Shown here one piece after another: positions 8,342 to 17,092 of a stretch of DNA of 64,000 nt. Both the position numbers and the translations under genes were made by a program. How positions within the stretch are numbered: position 1 is the stretch's first letter; each line of letters opens with the position of its first letter. The DNA is from M55B112 sp964539395 (GTDB taxonomy: Bacteria > Bacteroidota > Bacteroidia > Bacteroidales > GCA-2748055), in assembly GCA_964539395.1 (NCBI GenBank), contig CAZIIU010000002.1, positions 1 through 64,000 of the forward strand. Reading direction: 5' to 3'. The notes beneath the pieces were generated by a model, which saw only the letters and a program-made list of their open reading frames with translations, did no database searches and was not told the DNA's origin.

Positions 8342-8736
8342 TTCTGCGATTTTTTTCGGTCCGTTTTTCTATCCTCTTTCAGGTCATCCTTAACCTCCTG
8401 AATCATCTCCCTTAATTCGCGCATCGAAATGTCATTTTCTGTTGCAAAAAATGAGGCCAGGTTGGTAAAGGAACCCTCGAAATATTTGTTCATGAATCTG
8501 CTGAGGGAATGGCGCATGTAATCTTCTTTCTTAATCTTAGGTGAGTATAGATAGGTTGTGCCGACGGCCCTGTGTTTTACAAACCCCTTTTTTTCCAGGA
8601 CCCGGATAACTGTCGATACAGTGGTGTAGGGTGTGTCGGGTTCTTCAAGCCGGCTGATCACATCGCGCACAGTGGCCTCCTCAAGTTCCCAGAGGATCAG
8701 CATTACCTCTTCTTCTGCCTTTGTCAGTTTTTGCAT
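8338..8736 (-). CDS. BlaI/MecI/CopY-family transcriptional repressor
   Basis: A 132-residue winged-helix protein. The start MQKLTKAEEEVMLILWELE and the segment PYTTVSTVIRVLEKKGFV are diagnostic of BlaI/MecI. The C-terminal helices (about residues 75-125) would form the dimerisation and cleavage region. Such repressors bind dyad sites at their own promoter and are released when the partner M56 peptidase is activated. The stop overlaps the start of the M56 gene (ATGA, 8338-8341). The C-terminus is rich in Lys and Asp. The gene starts about 200 bases downstream of a predicted promoter with a TTACGTTA inverted repeat. Confidence 0.93.
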   Translation of the reverse strand: MQKLTKAEEEVMLILWELEEATVRDVISRLEEPDTPYTTVSTVIRVLEKKGFVKHRAVGTTYLYSPKIKKEDYMRHSLSRFMNKYFEGSFTNLASFFATENDISMRELREMIQEVKDDLKEDRKTDRKKSQK

Positions 8737-8939
8737 ATTACAATTCTTTATTAATTCATTTTTACAAATCCTGCCTTAATTGTTTCCCAGCTTTATTTGT
8801 TCATTTGCCTTATTTGTTCTCCTTTCTCATCTGATGTCCCTTCTTAATGTTTTAACAATTCCGGCGCTCCACCCTGTTTAGAAACGTTGAATGATCGGTA
8901 TTTCAATGATGAGGACTTCATAATAACTGAATCCCGCTA

Positions 8940-8969
8940 CAAATATAAACTAAATATTACGTTAATCAA
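8940..8969 (-). promoter_or_regulatory. Predicted promoter of the blaI-blaR1-like operon
   Basis: Read on the minus strand, TTG (8969-8967) is followed after 19 bases by TATATTTG (8947-8940), a perfect TAnnTTTG box. Transcription would start near 8934, leaving a leader of about 200 bases before the repressor gene. Confidence 0.55.
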
Positions 8970-8994
8970 CTATAAAAACAGTAGAATAACGTAA
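8956..8994. promoter_or_regulatory. Candidate repressor operator, inverted TTACGTTA / TAACGTAA
   Basis: TTACGTTA at 8957-8964 and its exact reverse complement TAACGTAA at 8987-8994 are 30 bp centre to centre, about three helical turns. The first overlaps the -33 region of the predicted promoter, a placement suited to the BlaI-type repressor encoded downstream. Confidence 0.4.
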
Positions 8995-9185
8995 AAAATA
9001 GTTAAAAATGTATATCATATGTTAAATCATGAGAATTGACCTGCTTAGCTGTTCGCGTTATAGCCTGTAGATAAACTGCTCCTTTGGTATACTTTTAAAG
9101 GCTTTTTGCCCTATCGGGTGTATAAAACCGTAATATGATCATGCCTTTGATCCTTAATTACAATTTGAGAGGACAGTGATATTAT

Positions 9186-10676
9186 TCAATCTTTGCTGAA
9201 CAGGATTATCAGTCGCACATCCTCTTCGGTATACTGACCGTTCAGTGTAGCGGGCCGCCAGTCGGGCCCTTGAGAGATGACCCTGATTGCCTCTTTTTCG
9301 AATGCTTCATTACCGGGGGCGAGGATCACCTGTATGTTTTGGGGCCGGCCGTCGGGGGAAACTGAAAATTTCAATACAACAACCTCTTTCCCATATTCTT
9401 CCGTCAGCACCGGGTATACCAGAGCTGAATCGATGTAGCTCATGAAATCGGCAAGTCCGTTTACTGGAGCAGCACCTTCAAATCTCCCGGTTTTGGATGT
9501 GATTGTTTCCTCGGCTCCGGCAGCGCTAGTTTTATCTTTCTGATTTTGGGAGCAATGCCATATTAATACGACATCATCACGGGAGATCCCTTCAGCTGTG
9601 AGTGCTGACTCCCTCTGCTGGTCCGTCGCTGCGTAAACCTCTTCAGCTTCTGTGCGGGGAAAGCCTGTCTGCAGTGTTTCTTGCATTATCTTCCCGTCAT
9701 TGATTGCAAAACTTTCATCCAGAACAGCGACAGTTCCATTGACAAGATCCTTTTGATTTACATTCGCCCGGGGTGGCGTCTGTTCCGGTTCAAATGCTGC
9801 ATCCCTGGTCATTGCTTTTTTTGACGGCTCCGCTTTCTTCTCCTGTTCATTTAACCCATCAGCCATCGCCTTCCCCGGATCTTTCGCACTCTTGGTAACC
9901 GGCTCAGCCTGCTTCTGCACCGATTTATCCTCGGGCCCGGTTTGCTTCATCGCCTTCCCCGGATCTTTCGCACTCTTGGTAACCGGCTCAGCCTGCTTCT
10001 GCACCGATTTATCCTCGGGCCCGGTTTGCTTCATCGCCTTCCCCGGATCTTTCGCGCTCTTGGTAGCCGGCTCAGCCTGCTTCTGCACCGATTTATCTGA
10101 TGGCCCGGATTGAGACTTTGGTACTTTTCCAGCTGGTTCAGGATGCTCGTATACGTCTTCCGCCGTCACCTTCCCCTGTTTCTTTTCCAATTCGTCCGAT
10201 TGTTTTTCCAGCTCATACACGTCTTCCTTTTCCGGTTCTTCCGGTGCGACCAGGATCTCCTGGAAGGGGGCTGGTTGCTCCTTTGCCGCTTCCCGCATTT
10301 CCGGAACCGTTTCATACGATTCCAGTCCATTATCGTTTAAACGGAAAAAGATCGTTGTTACGATCATGAGTGAAGCAATTGCGGCAGCAGCACTGTACCA
10401 GGCGATCCTCCGGTTGCGGTCCTGCCGGGTTTCCTTATTTGTGTTTCTATTGTTTTCTCTTGCAATCAACTTCCTGATTTTTGCGGTGACAGATTGCATA
10501 TCCTGCATTGCTTCTTCGCGCGACACCCTGGAAAATCCTTCAGCAGCGTCGGACTCAAAAGAATCCCTCTGCATCCCGCGTTCAAATGCATTGCGCTCCT
10601 TTTCCGGTAACTTCCCTTCCGAATAGTCGTAGAAGTCCGACACTTTATTGATGCGATATTTATTCCTTTTTGCCAT
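9186..10676 (-). CDS. Transmembrane probable anti-sigma protein with repeat linker and TonB C-terminal domain
   Basis: A 496-residue protein. Residues 1-88 are a cytoplasmic segment (YDYSEGKLPEKERNAFE, as in Bacteroidota anti-sigma regulators whose members often lack the zinc motif). One membrane segment lies at 91-111. A long charged linker follows, with three 28-residue repeats of SVQKQAEPVTKSAKDPGKAM type (about 187-271). The last 90 residues form a TonB C-terminal domain (KEVVVLKFSVSPDGRPQNIQV). Its start overlaps the ECF sigma gene by 17 bases, so the two proteins are probably made together and pair as sigma and inhibitor. The anti-sigma role is inferred from layout and topology. Confidence 0.85.
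   Translation of the reverse strand: MAKRNKYRINKVSDFYDYSEGKLPEKERNAFERGMQRDSFESDAAEGFSRVSREEAMQDMQSVTAKIRKLIARENNRNTNKETRQDRNRRIAWYSAAAAIASLMIVTTIFFRLNDNGLESYETVPEMREAAKEQPAPFQEILVAPEEPEKEDVYELEKQSDELEKKQGKVTAEDVYEHPEPAGKVPKSQSGPSDKSVQKQAEPATKSAKDPGKAMKQTGPEDKSVQKQAEPVTKSAKDPGKAMKQTGPEDKSVQKQAEPVTKSAKDPGKAMADGLNEQEKKAEPSKKAMTRDAAFEPEQTPPRANVNQKDLVNGTVAVLDESFAINDGKIMQETLQTGFPRTEAEEVYAATDQQRESALTAEGISRDDVVLIWHCSQNQKDKTSAAGAEETITSKTGRFEGAAPVNGLADFMSYIDSALVYPVLTEEYGKEVVVLKFSVSPDGRPQNIQVILAPGNEAFEKEAIRVISQGPDWRPATLNGQYTEEDVRLIILFSKD
9864..10115 (-). repeat. Three 84-bp direct repeats inside the TonB-terminated gene
   Basis: The word catcgccttccccggatct recurs at 9864 and 9948 and again 84 bases on. 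The first two units are nearly identical; the third differs at a few bases (gcgctcttggtagcc for gcactcttggtaacc) and diverges at its far end. They encode the 28-residue Lys/Pro/Ala-rich linker repeats. Confidence 0.92.
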
Positions 10677-11256
10677 GTTTACTCTCTATGCAGATCTTCA
10701 GGTTGCGCTTACCGTTTTGTATGAAGCTCTTTACCTTCTTCTCCTCCAGTTGCAGCAGGGAAGCGATCTCCCTGTACGACCTGTTTTCAAAGTAGAACAG
10801 CCAAATACTCTCCTGCTGCTGCCCTTTCAGCTCTTTAATGCAATCCTGCAGTGTTTTGTTCAGCGACTGTTCCTCTTCATCTATGGGATGCATCTGTTCG
10901 ACTGATTCCATAAAAATATCCTGCTCATTTTGCCAGGACTCCTTTCGCCTGTTCTCGCTCTTCTCCGACCTGATTTTCATTAGGCAGTGGTTTTTGGTGA
11001 GTACATACAACCATCCCCTGAACTGCTCCACCTCATGTTTTGGAAGCGCGGTGATCAGTGTCTCGAAAATGGCGGTCACCCCGTCCTTAGCATCCTCCCT
11101 GTTTTCAAGGTACTTCAGACATACACCATATACCAGGTGCATATAGCGTTCATACAATATACCCAGATGCTCCAGGTTACCCGACACCTTAAATATCTCA
11201 ACGAGTTCCTCATCCGTCTGTTCGTGATTCTTTTTTCGGGATTCATTCAGGGCCAT
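10660..11256 (-). CDS. ECF-type RNA polymerase sigma factor
   Basis: About 198 residues from the ATG at 11256; an upstream TTG at 11295 would add 13 residues and is less likely. Region 2 is visible as LYERYMHLVYGVCLKYLEN with REDAKDGV, then FRGWLYVLTKNHCLMKIR. Region 4 is the helix-turn-helix SYREIASLLQLEEKKVKSF. The region 2-4 linker is rich in Glu and Gln. It should direct a small regulon under control of the membrane protein encoded immediately downstream, whose start it overlaps. It is divergent from the VWA/YfbK-like gene, an obvious candidate target. Confidence 0.92.
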   Translation of the reverse strand: MALNESRKKNHEQTDEELVEIFKVSGNLEHLGILYERYMHLVYGVCLKYLENREDAKDGVTAIFETLITALPKHEVEQFRGWLYVLTKNHCLMKIRSEKSENRRKESWQNEQDIFMESVEQMHPIDEEEQSLNKTLQDCIKELKGQQQESIWLFYFENRSYREIASLLQLEEKKVKSFIQNGKRNLKICIESKHGKKE

Positions 11257-11405
11257 GAAACGCTTGTATTTATGGCATTTTCTTGCTACTGCCAATGCAA
11301 TTTACACAGAAATATTCAAAAAAATTATGGAAACCTTAAAATGACCGCATCCTATGGTTGAAAGCGTCGAATTCACGGTACATAAACATTAAAACTTTAA
11401 TTATC

Positions 11406-13373
11406 ATGAAAACAATAGCATCATTTTTCTCAGTTCTGTTTTTATCGGTTCTTTTTATGGCGGTCGGTTATCCCAGGGTGATAACCGGTTCCGTTGTTGA
11501 TGAAAACGGGTATGACCTGATCGGTGTCACTGTAACTGAAAAGGGTACTTCGAACAGTACAGTTACCGACAGGTATGGAAAATTTTCGATCACAGTTGGC
11601 AGTGTATCCCCGATACTGGTATTTTCCTGTGTAGGTATGGTGACCCAGGAAGTGTTGATAGAGGCAAATAGCACCGTCAGAGTAAAGATGAAACCTTCAT
11701 TTACTGCCATGGAAGTGGTTGATGTATCCTCTGGTTCTGTCACCCGGCACGATTTAAAACATAATGTTGCAGAAGTGCATGTCAGCCCCGCCCTGTCGCA
11801 CCCAAAAGGCAGAAAGTCGATGTATTACGCTGCGGCATCTCCTTATTCGGGACACTATGTCGGGGATTGGAATACAGAGGGGTATGCAACAATCCACGAA
11901 AACGGGTTTAAGGATGTGCTTCACAGCCCGCTCTCAACCTTTTCGATTGATGTCGATCGCGCCAGCTACGCGAATGTGCGCAGGTTTATAAATATGGGAC
12001 AAAAGCCGCCAGTTGATGCTGTGAGAATCGAGGAGTTGATCAACTATTTTTCATATGATTATCCGCAGCCCGTTGGCGATCATCCGTTTACCGTAACAAC
12101 CGGGTTTTCAACATGTCCGTGGAACAGCGACCACCAGCTGCTGCATATCGGATTACAGGGCAGGGCCATTGAAAAAGAGAACCTTCCCCCGTCTAACCTG
12201 GTGTTCCTGATCGACGTCTCCGGCTCGATGAACTCCCACAACAAGCTTCCTCTCCTCAAATCATCGTTCAGGTTACTGGTGAACGAGATGCGCCCGGAGG
12301 ATCGCGTGGCGATGGTTGTTTACGCCGGAGCGGCAGGCGTGGTGCTTGAATCGACACCGGGAAGTGAGAAGGAGAAGATTCTTGCTGCGTTGAACAACTT
12401 ACAGGCAGGAGGGTCAACTGCTGGGGGAGCCGGCATAAAACTGGCTTACAAGATTGCTGAACAGAATTTCCTGGAGGGGGGAAACAACAGGATCATTCTC
12501 GCTACCGATGGTGATTTCAATATCGGTCAGTCGAGCGACGCTGAGATGGAGCGGTTGATAGAAAAGGAGCGGGAGAAGGGGATCTTTATTACTGTGCTCG
12601 GGTTCGGAATGGGGAACTACAAGGACAGCAAGATGGAGACGATTGCAGACAAAGGAAATGGAAACTATGCCTATATCGATAATGTTCAGGAAGCCAACAA
12701 GATGCTTGTAAGTGAGTTTGGAGGAACGCTCTTTACTATTGCAAAGGATGTGAAGTTCCAGATCGAGTTCAACCCTGTCCATGTGAAAGGTTACAGGTTG
12801 GTTGGTTATGAAAACAGATTGCTGAATGATGAGGATTTCAACGACGATGCCAAGGATGCTGGTGAGATGGGTTCCGGGCATACTGTAACGGCACTCTATG
12901 AGATCATCCCTGCAGGAGCGGAAGGTAGCGTGGTCGAAATTGATCCTCTGAAATATCAACCTTCAGGAGATATGAAAAAGAGACAGGGGCATCCTGACGG
13001 ACAACAGGGGATAATGCCTGACAAGATCGAAGCCCGTAAGAAAGGTAAATACCGTGACCTTACAGGCGAGCTGATGACAATCAAGCTGAGGTACAAACAG
13101 CCGGATGGAGCGAAAAGCGTGTTGTATGAACAGCCCGTTCCGGCCCGTACAGAAACGTTTGAAAAGAGTTCCGACAATTTCAGGTTTGCTGCTGCAGTGG
13201 CGATGTACGGAATGATCCTTAGGGATTCTGAATACCTTGAGCAGGGTACAATCGATGATGTATTAAAGATGGCACGTAAAGCCAGGGGAACGGATAGTGA
13301 AGGTTACCGGGGTGAATTTATCAGGCTTGCAGAAACCAGTGCTTCTTTGCTGACCATGAGCAGTCAGGAGTAA
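11406..13373 (+). CDS. VWA-domain surface protein with carboxypeptidase-regulatory-like and YfbK-type regions
   Basis: About 655 residues from the ATG at 11406, which begins a signal peptide (MKTIASFFSVLFLSVLFMAV). The earlier frame start at 11358 has no support. A carboxypeptidase-regulatory-like beta domain follows (VITGSVVDENGYDLIGV), then the YfbK-type segment before the VWA (HSPLSTFSIDVDRASYANVR). The VWA metal site is DVSGS near residue 269, with later ATDGDFN near 365. The C-terminal third matches the YfbK C-terminal domain. Ligands are unknown. It is divergent from the sigma/anti-sigma pair and ends in a strong terminator. Confidence 0.9.
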   Translation: MKTIASFFSVLFLSVLFMAVGYPRVITGSVVDENGYDLIGVTVTEKGTSNSTVTDRYGKFSITVGSVSPILVFSCVGMVTQEVLIEANSTVRVKMKPSFTAMEVVDVSSGSVTRHDLKHNVAEVHVSPALSHPKGRKSMYYAAASPYSGHYVGDWNTEGYATIHENGFKDVLHSPLSTFSIDVDRASYANVRRFINMGQKPPVDAVRIEELINYFSYDYPQPVGDHPFTVTTGFSTCPWNSDHQLLHIGLQGRAIEKENLPPSNLVFLIDVSGSMNSHNKLPLLKSSFRLLVNEMRPEDRVAMVVYAGAAGVVLESTPGSEKEKILAALNNLQAGGSTAGGAGIKLAYKIAEQNFLEGGNNRIILATDGDFNIGQSSDAEMERLIEKEREKGIFITVLGFGMGNYKDSKMETIADKGNGNYAYIDNVQEANKMLVSEFGGTLFTIAKDVKFQIEFNPVHVKGYRLVGYENRLLNDEDFNDDAKDAGEMGSGHTVTALYEIIPAGAEGSVVEIDPLKYQPSGDMKKRQGHPDGQQGIMPDKIEARKKGKYRDLTGELMTIKLRYKQPDGAKSVLYEQPVPARTETFEKSSDNFRFAAAVAMYGMILRDSEYLEQGTIDDVLKMARKARGTDSEGYRGEFIRLAETSASLLTMSSQE

Positions 13374-13377
13374 AGGA

Positions 13378-13403
13378 AGCCCGCCCCTGCCAGGGGGCGG
13401 GCT
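13378..13403. terminator. Strong bidirectional terminator
   Basis: AGCCCGCCCC (13378-13387) pairs perfectly with GGGGCGGGCT (13394-13403), followed by TTATTTTT on the plus strand. It lies between the stop of the VWA gene and the stop of the convergent glucokinase gene, and the A-rich left flank may let it serve both. Confidence 0.85.
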
Positions 13404-13419
13404 TTATTTTTGGTATTGA

Positions 13420-14229
13420 TTATAACAGGTTACTCTCCTTTTTATCCCTTTTTTCTTCCGCTTTTCTCTGTTCTTTTTCCTGCTTATTGTAATACTTGCT
13501 TACAAGTGCTGCACCTATGATCCCGGCCTCATTCAGCAGGGTGGCAGGAACAACTTTTGCCCGGGTTTTCAGATGTGGAACAAAGGCATCATCCTTCTTA
13601 CTCGCGCCCCCTCCAATGATGATCAGATCGGGCCAGAGCAGATCTTCCATCCGGTTTAGATATTCATTGAACCTGCCTGCCCAATCCTCCCATGACAGTT
13701 CATTGGCTTTGCGGGCTGCATCTGAAGCATAAAGTTCAGCATCCTCACCGTGCAGAAGGATATGTCCCATTTCCATGTTGGGCAGTAAGTTGCCGTTTGA
13801 AAAAACCACCGTTCCCAATCCCGTACCAACGGTAACAAGAAGAGCCACACCAAGGTACCCTTTTCCCGATCCGAAATTCATCTCCGCCATTCCGGCAGCA
13901 TCGGCATCATTTACCACATGGACCTTACAGCCAGTCTTTTCGCTGAACAAGGTATTTAGGTCTGTATCGATCCAGCTGTCATCCAGGTTGGCAGCTGTTC
14001 TTGCAATACCATGCTGGATCACACCTGGAAACCCCACACCAATTGGGCCCTTCCATTCAAAGTGGTTAACAATTTTTTTGATCACCTTTGCAACTGCCAC
14101 GGGCGTTGCTGGTTGTGGAGTGGGAATGCGGTATCTTTCTGTGAGCAGCTTTCCTTTTTTTGTATGGACAACGGCTCCTTTCACTCCCGAACCGCCAATG
14201 TCTATTCCCAGGATCTTTTTTAGTTTCAC
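13420..14229 (-). CDS. ppgK: Polyphosphate glucokinase (ROK family)
   Basis: A 269-residue ROK-type kinase. DIGGSGVKG at 10-18 is the phosphate loop, GVGFPGVI follows, NDADAAGMAEMNFG and VTVGTGLG are the sugar and nucleotide motifs. The EMGHILLHGEDAE segment followed by YASDAARK is typical of strictly polyphosphate-using glucokinases, which make glucose 6-phosphate from glucose with polyphosphate or ATP. The ROK zinc cysteines are absent, as expected for this subgroup. The start is GTG at 14229. The C-terminus is a short Lys/Glu-rich tail. Transcribed alone, convergent with the VWA gene. Confidence 0.9.
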   Translation of the reverse strand: MKLKKILGIDIGGSGVKGAVVHTKKGKLLTERYRIPTPQPATPVAVAKVIKKIVNHFEWKGPIGVGFPGVIQHGIARTAANLDDSWIDTDLNTLFSEKTGCKVHVVNDADAAGMAEMNFGSGKGYLGVALLVTVGTGLGTVVFSNGNLLPNMEMGHILLHGEDAELYASDAARKANELSWEDWAGRFNEYLNRMEDLLWPDLIIIGGGASKKDDAFVPHLKTRAKVVPATLLNEAGIIGAALVSKYYNKQEKEQRKAEEKRDKKESNLL

Positions 14230-14333
14230 AAATTTCTGGTTTTAATATTGCGTTAAATATAAATATACGTTTGAATTAATCCAATTATTGCCTTTCTAAC
14301 AAAAGCTTATATTTTTTCCGGTTCTGATACACA

Positions 14334-16733
14334 CTATTTAAAGACCATCCTGTATTTCATTTTTTCCTCTACGGCCACCCTGCTGAACGGATCATCGTGA
14401 TATTTGAAATTTATGTACAGCTCAGTCTGGTTTCCGTAGTATGGCGAGGCCGGTACACCTGAGGTACCGGTTGGTATTACCGTTTTGGATTTGTCCCAAT
14501 CGGCCGTGGGATAGATATGGCGCTGTGAGGCGCCGTGGGTGACCTGGTAGCTTTCTCCGAGAGAATAGCTAAAGGGTGCTACTGTATGAAAACTACCTCC
14601 GACTGAATACGGTCCGAGGTTTGGATCGAACAGCTTTTTTACTATGTCTACCCCACCCATTGGATGCTCAATGGTAAGGGTATGTACATCCCCGTACATC
14701 CAGGAATGAATATCGTCACCGGCTGCTGAGGTGAGGGTATCGACGGCAGCAGAGAAAGCCTTTAGAATATTGTCGCTGAATGCTTCAGTAGCATCCGGTG
14801 TTGTAACATCATCGCACCAGGCCGATTCCATGGTTTCAGCCAGTGCATAAATATGATATCTTGCAATAATATTGTTTCCCATGATTTGAGGGAACAACTC
14901 TTCACCCAGATCATCCTTATAGATCACCTTAATCAGCTCTGTGAACATCTGTTCGAAGATTAAGGGAGCGGCAAGTGCTTTATCCATCTGGTAATCCCAT
15001 GTCCTGAGTACTTCAAGTACCTCCTCATCAGTACCTTTAACTTTACCGGTAAGGACATCAAGATATACCGGGGTGAGCCTCCTGGCAAAAGCTGAAAGCT
15101 GATCGGAGTGCATTTTTTTAAAGCTCTCAATTGAGTGCTTCTCTTTCTCTTCCAGCATCTCCCTGATCCGGTCGATCCTGTTAGGCAGGGCGAACCATGT
15201 GCCGATATAATGCGGGTACCCGCTGTTTACCGTTTTATTGTTGGCGCTGGATACCATCCCGCTCTCAGGATTATAGGAGTATGGGAGGTTCTCGAAGGGT
15301 ACAATGCCTTCCCAATCGTAAAGTGTCGTATCACCCTGGTAGACCATCACGTGGTCGCCCTTCCTCAGCGGCACACCACCGGCAGCCTGAAGTCCTATAT
15401 TGCCTTTCCTGTCGGCATAAACTATATTCTGACTAACTGCAATAAATGATGATGCAGCATCCCTGAACTCCTCCCAGTTTGAAGCACGGTTAAACAGGTG
15501 TACAGATCGCAATTCATTGCTGTAGTCGGTACCTATCCAACGGGCTGAGATCGATTGATCTTTCACTTTCTTAAACGTACTCACTATGGGTCCCCGGTGT
15601 GTGAACCGATTGATCCTGGTAATCGGTTCATTCTCTCCCTTAACATTGATAACCTCCTCTTCGATGCGCATATCCACCCACCTTCCGTTCAGGCGGTATT
15701 GGTTGGAGTCCTGTGGATTGACAGTCTCGAGGTAAAAGTCGAGGTTATCTACCGACAGATTGGTCATTCCCCAAGCGATATCTTCGTTATGACCAACAAT
15801 TACATAGGGTTGACCGGGTAGTACCACACCGGTAACATTCAGTTTACCTTCTACAACCTGGTGCATCTGATACCAGATACCTGGTGACATAAACCCGAGG
15901 TGCATGTCATTAGCCAGCAGCGGCATGCCATTTTCACTTCTTTCTCCCGAAACAGCCCAGTTGTTGGAAGCTTCGAAAACCTGCAGGCCCAGTTTATCGA
16001 TCGCTACAACAGCCTCTTCAAGTATTGTATTCATGACTAATTCAGGGTGTTTCCGGATATACTCCGGGAATACATACCTGGTCCTGAAATCCTTGTTCCA
16101 TGGTAACAACTCTTCAACCATTGCAGCGTCCACAACTTGTGAAATTTTATAAATCGCCATGTCAGATGACCACCCCGATGTAAGGTCCCACGCCATATAC
16201 CCGATCAGGTTAGTGGTATGAACCATGGTCCATTCTTCAGGTTTGTAGCCTAGCAGACTGAACTCAAAGGAGAGCTTTTTCCTGTTTTTCCTGATAAACT
16301 GGTTGACCCCATCAGAATATGCCTGCAGGCATCTGATGATTTCGGGATCGGTTTTTTCCAGGACATCTGCCGATTTCCTGGAGAAGTCAAACGCCCTGAA
16401 CATCTGATCGGCAGTGATCATATCGGAACCGAAAATCTCAGAAAGCCTTCCGGTGGTGATCCTGCGCATCAGATCCATTTGCCAGAGCCGGTCTTGTGCG
16501 GTCAGATAACCGACTACCCTGTAGAGATCCTCCTCAGTCTTCGCGTAGATATGCGGAATAGCCAGTGAGTCGCGAATTACAGTAACCTCGGCGGTTAGAT
16601 TCTCAAGTGAAATGTCTTTTGAATAATCCGGGACCGCCCTTTGCCTGATGTGGTTGAGCATGAGCAGACCAGCAATAGTTCCTGCACCAATGATGATAAT
16701 GACGGATAGTAAAATTCGACGAAGGGTTTTCAT
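14334..16733 (-). CDS. Penicillin-acylase-family N-terminal serine hydrolase
   Basis: A 799-residue precursor with one N-terminal membrane or signal segment (about residues 5-26). The alpha part has the family motif GYLTAQDRLWQMDLMRR (75-91). The self-cleavage point is before Ser256 in EASNNWAVSGERS, and the new N-terminal serine is the nucleophile. Members cleave amide bonds in penicillins, acyl-homoserine lactones or other N-acyl compounds; the substrate cannot be told from sequence. Expected in the periplasm. It has its own flanks with no operon partner; the next minus-strand gene ends 359 bases upstream. Confidence 0.92.
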   Translation of the reverse strand: MKTLRRILLSVIIIIGAGTIAGLLMLNHIRQRAVPDYSKDISLENLTAEVTVIRDSLAIPHIYAKTEEDLYRVVGYLTAQDRLWQMDLMRRITTGRLSEIFGSDMITADQMFRAFDFSRKSADVLEKTDPEIIRCLQAYSDGVNQFIRKNRKKLSFEFSLLGYKPEEWTMVHTTNLIGYMAWDLTSGWSSDMAIYKISQVVDAAMVEELLPWNKDFRTRYVFPEYIRKHPELVMNTILEEAVVAIDKLGLQVFEASNNWAVSGERSENGMPLLANDMHLGFMSPGIWYQMHQVVEGKLNVTGVVLPGQPYVIVGHNEDIAWGMTNLSVDNLDFYLETVNPQDSNQYRLNGRWVDMRIEEEVINVKGENEPITRINRFTHRGPIVSTFKKVKDQSISARWIGTDYSNELRSVHLFNRASNWEEFRDAASSFIAVSQNIVYADRKGNIGLQAAGGVPLRKGDHVMVYQGDTTLYDWEGIVPFENLPYSYNPESGMVSSANNKTVNSGYPHYIGTWFALPNRIDRIREMLEEKEKHSIESFKKMHSDQLSAFARRLTPVYLDVLTGKVKGTDEEVLEVLRTWDYQMDKALAAPLIFEQMFTELIKVIYKDDLGEELFPQIMGNNIIARYHIYALAETMESAWCDDVTTPDATEAFSDNILKAFSAAVDTLTSAAGDDIHSWMYGDVHTLTIEHPMGGVDIVKKLFDPNLGPYSVGGSFHTVAPFSYSLGESYQVTHGASQRHIYPTADWDKSKTVIPTGTSGVPASPYYGNQTELYINFKYHDDPFSRVAVEEKMKYRMVFK

Positions 16734-17092
16734 GTGTATAAAATTTAACTAATTGAGATATAATAGTATTAATATCGTTCTTACCAGAAGAGAGTTATTC
16801 CTCCTCCCTCGTCGGACTTATGAGCTCGACTCGTTCCGGTTGTTGCCTCGCAGCGATAATAAGATCAAAAGTGCCTGTAAAACCGAACGTAGTGAGCTCC
16901 CTGCCTGTCCCAAACCACCGGGAAACACCTCTGTAAACATATTATTATATGAGCAGACCTTATCTTCGATCAATTGCTACTCTACAATTCATTGGTTTCA
17001 CCAAGGTCAACGCCAGGAAGATTTAGGTTCATATCTGTTTGTCTTTCTTTTTGCAATATCTGTACCCAGTGAGGAGGTTCATAAAACCCGGT
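16734..17092. other. Gene-free stretch with an imperfect inverted repeat
   Basis: An open frame crosses this stretch but has no recognisable protein character. The only structure seen is the inverted repeat at 16822-16899. No tRNA or terminator with a T-run was found. Confidence 0.6.
16822..16899. repeat. Imperfect inverted repeat bounded by GAGCTC, possible dispersed element or RNA hairpin
   Basis: The left arm (16822-16841, beginning GAGCTCGACTCGTTCC) and right arm (16879-16899, ending GTAGTGAGCTC) are reverse complements apart from single-base bulges. The 37-base centre has no clear pairing. Nothing else like it was found in this window. Confidence 0.5.

Larger units (their letters stand above)
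8737..9185. other. Intergenic region with the blaI-side promoter
   Basis: No gene is visible. The region separates two minus-strand operons. Its middle (8940-8994) is A/T-rich and contains the predicted promoter and inverted repeat described separately. The part at 8800-8830 has several TTTG words on the plus strand with no matching gene. No terminator was recognised for the TonB-terminated gene that ends at 9186. Confidence 0.6.

Noticed and set aside
9892..10113. Plus-strand frames over the 84-bp repeats
   Set aside because: They are shadows of the minus-strand linker repeats, whose frame continues into a TonB domain.
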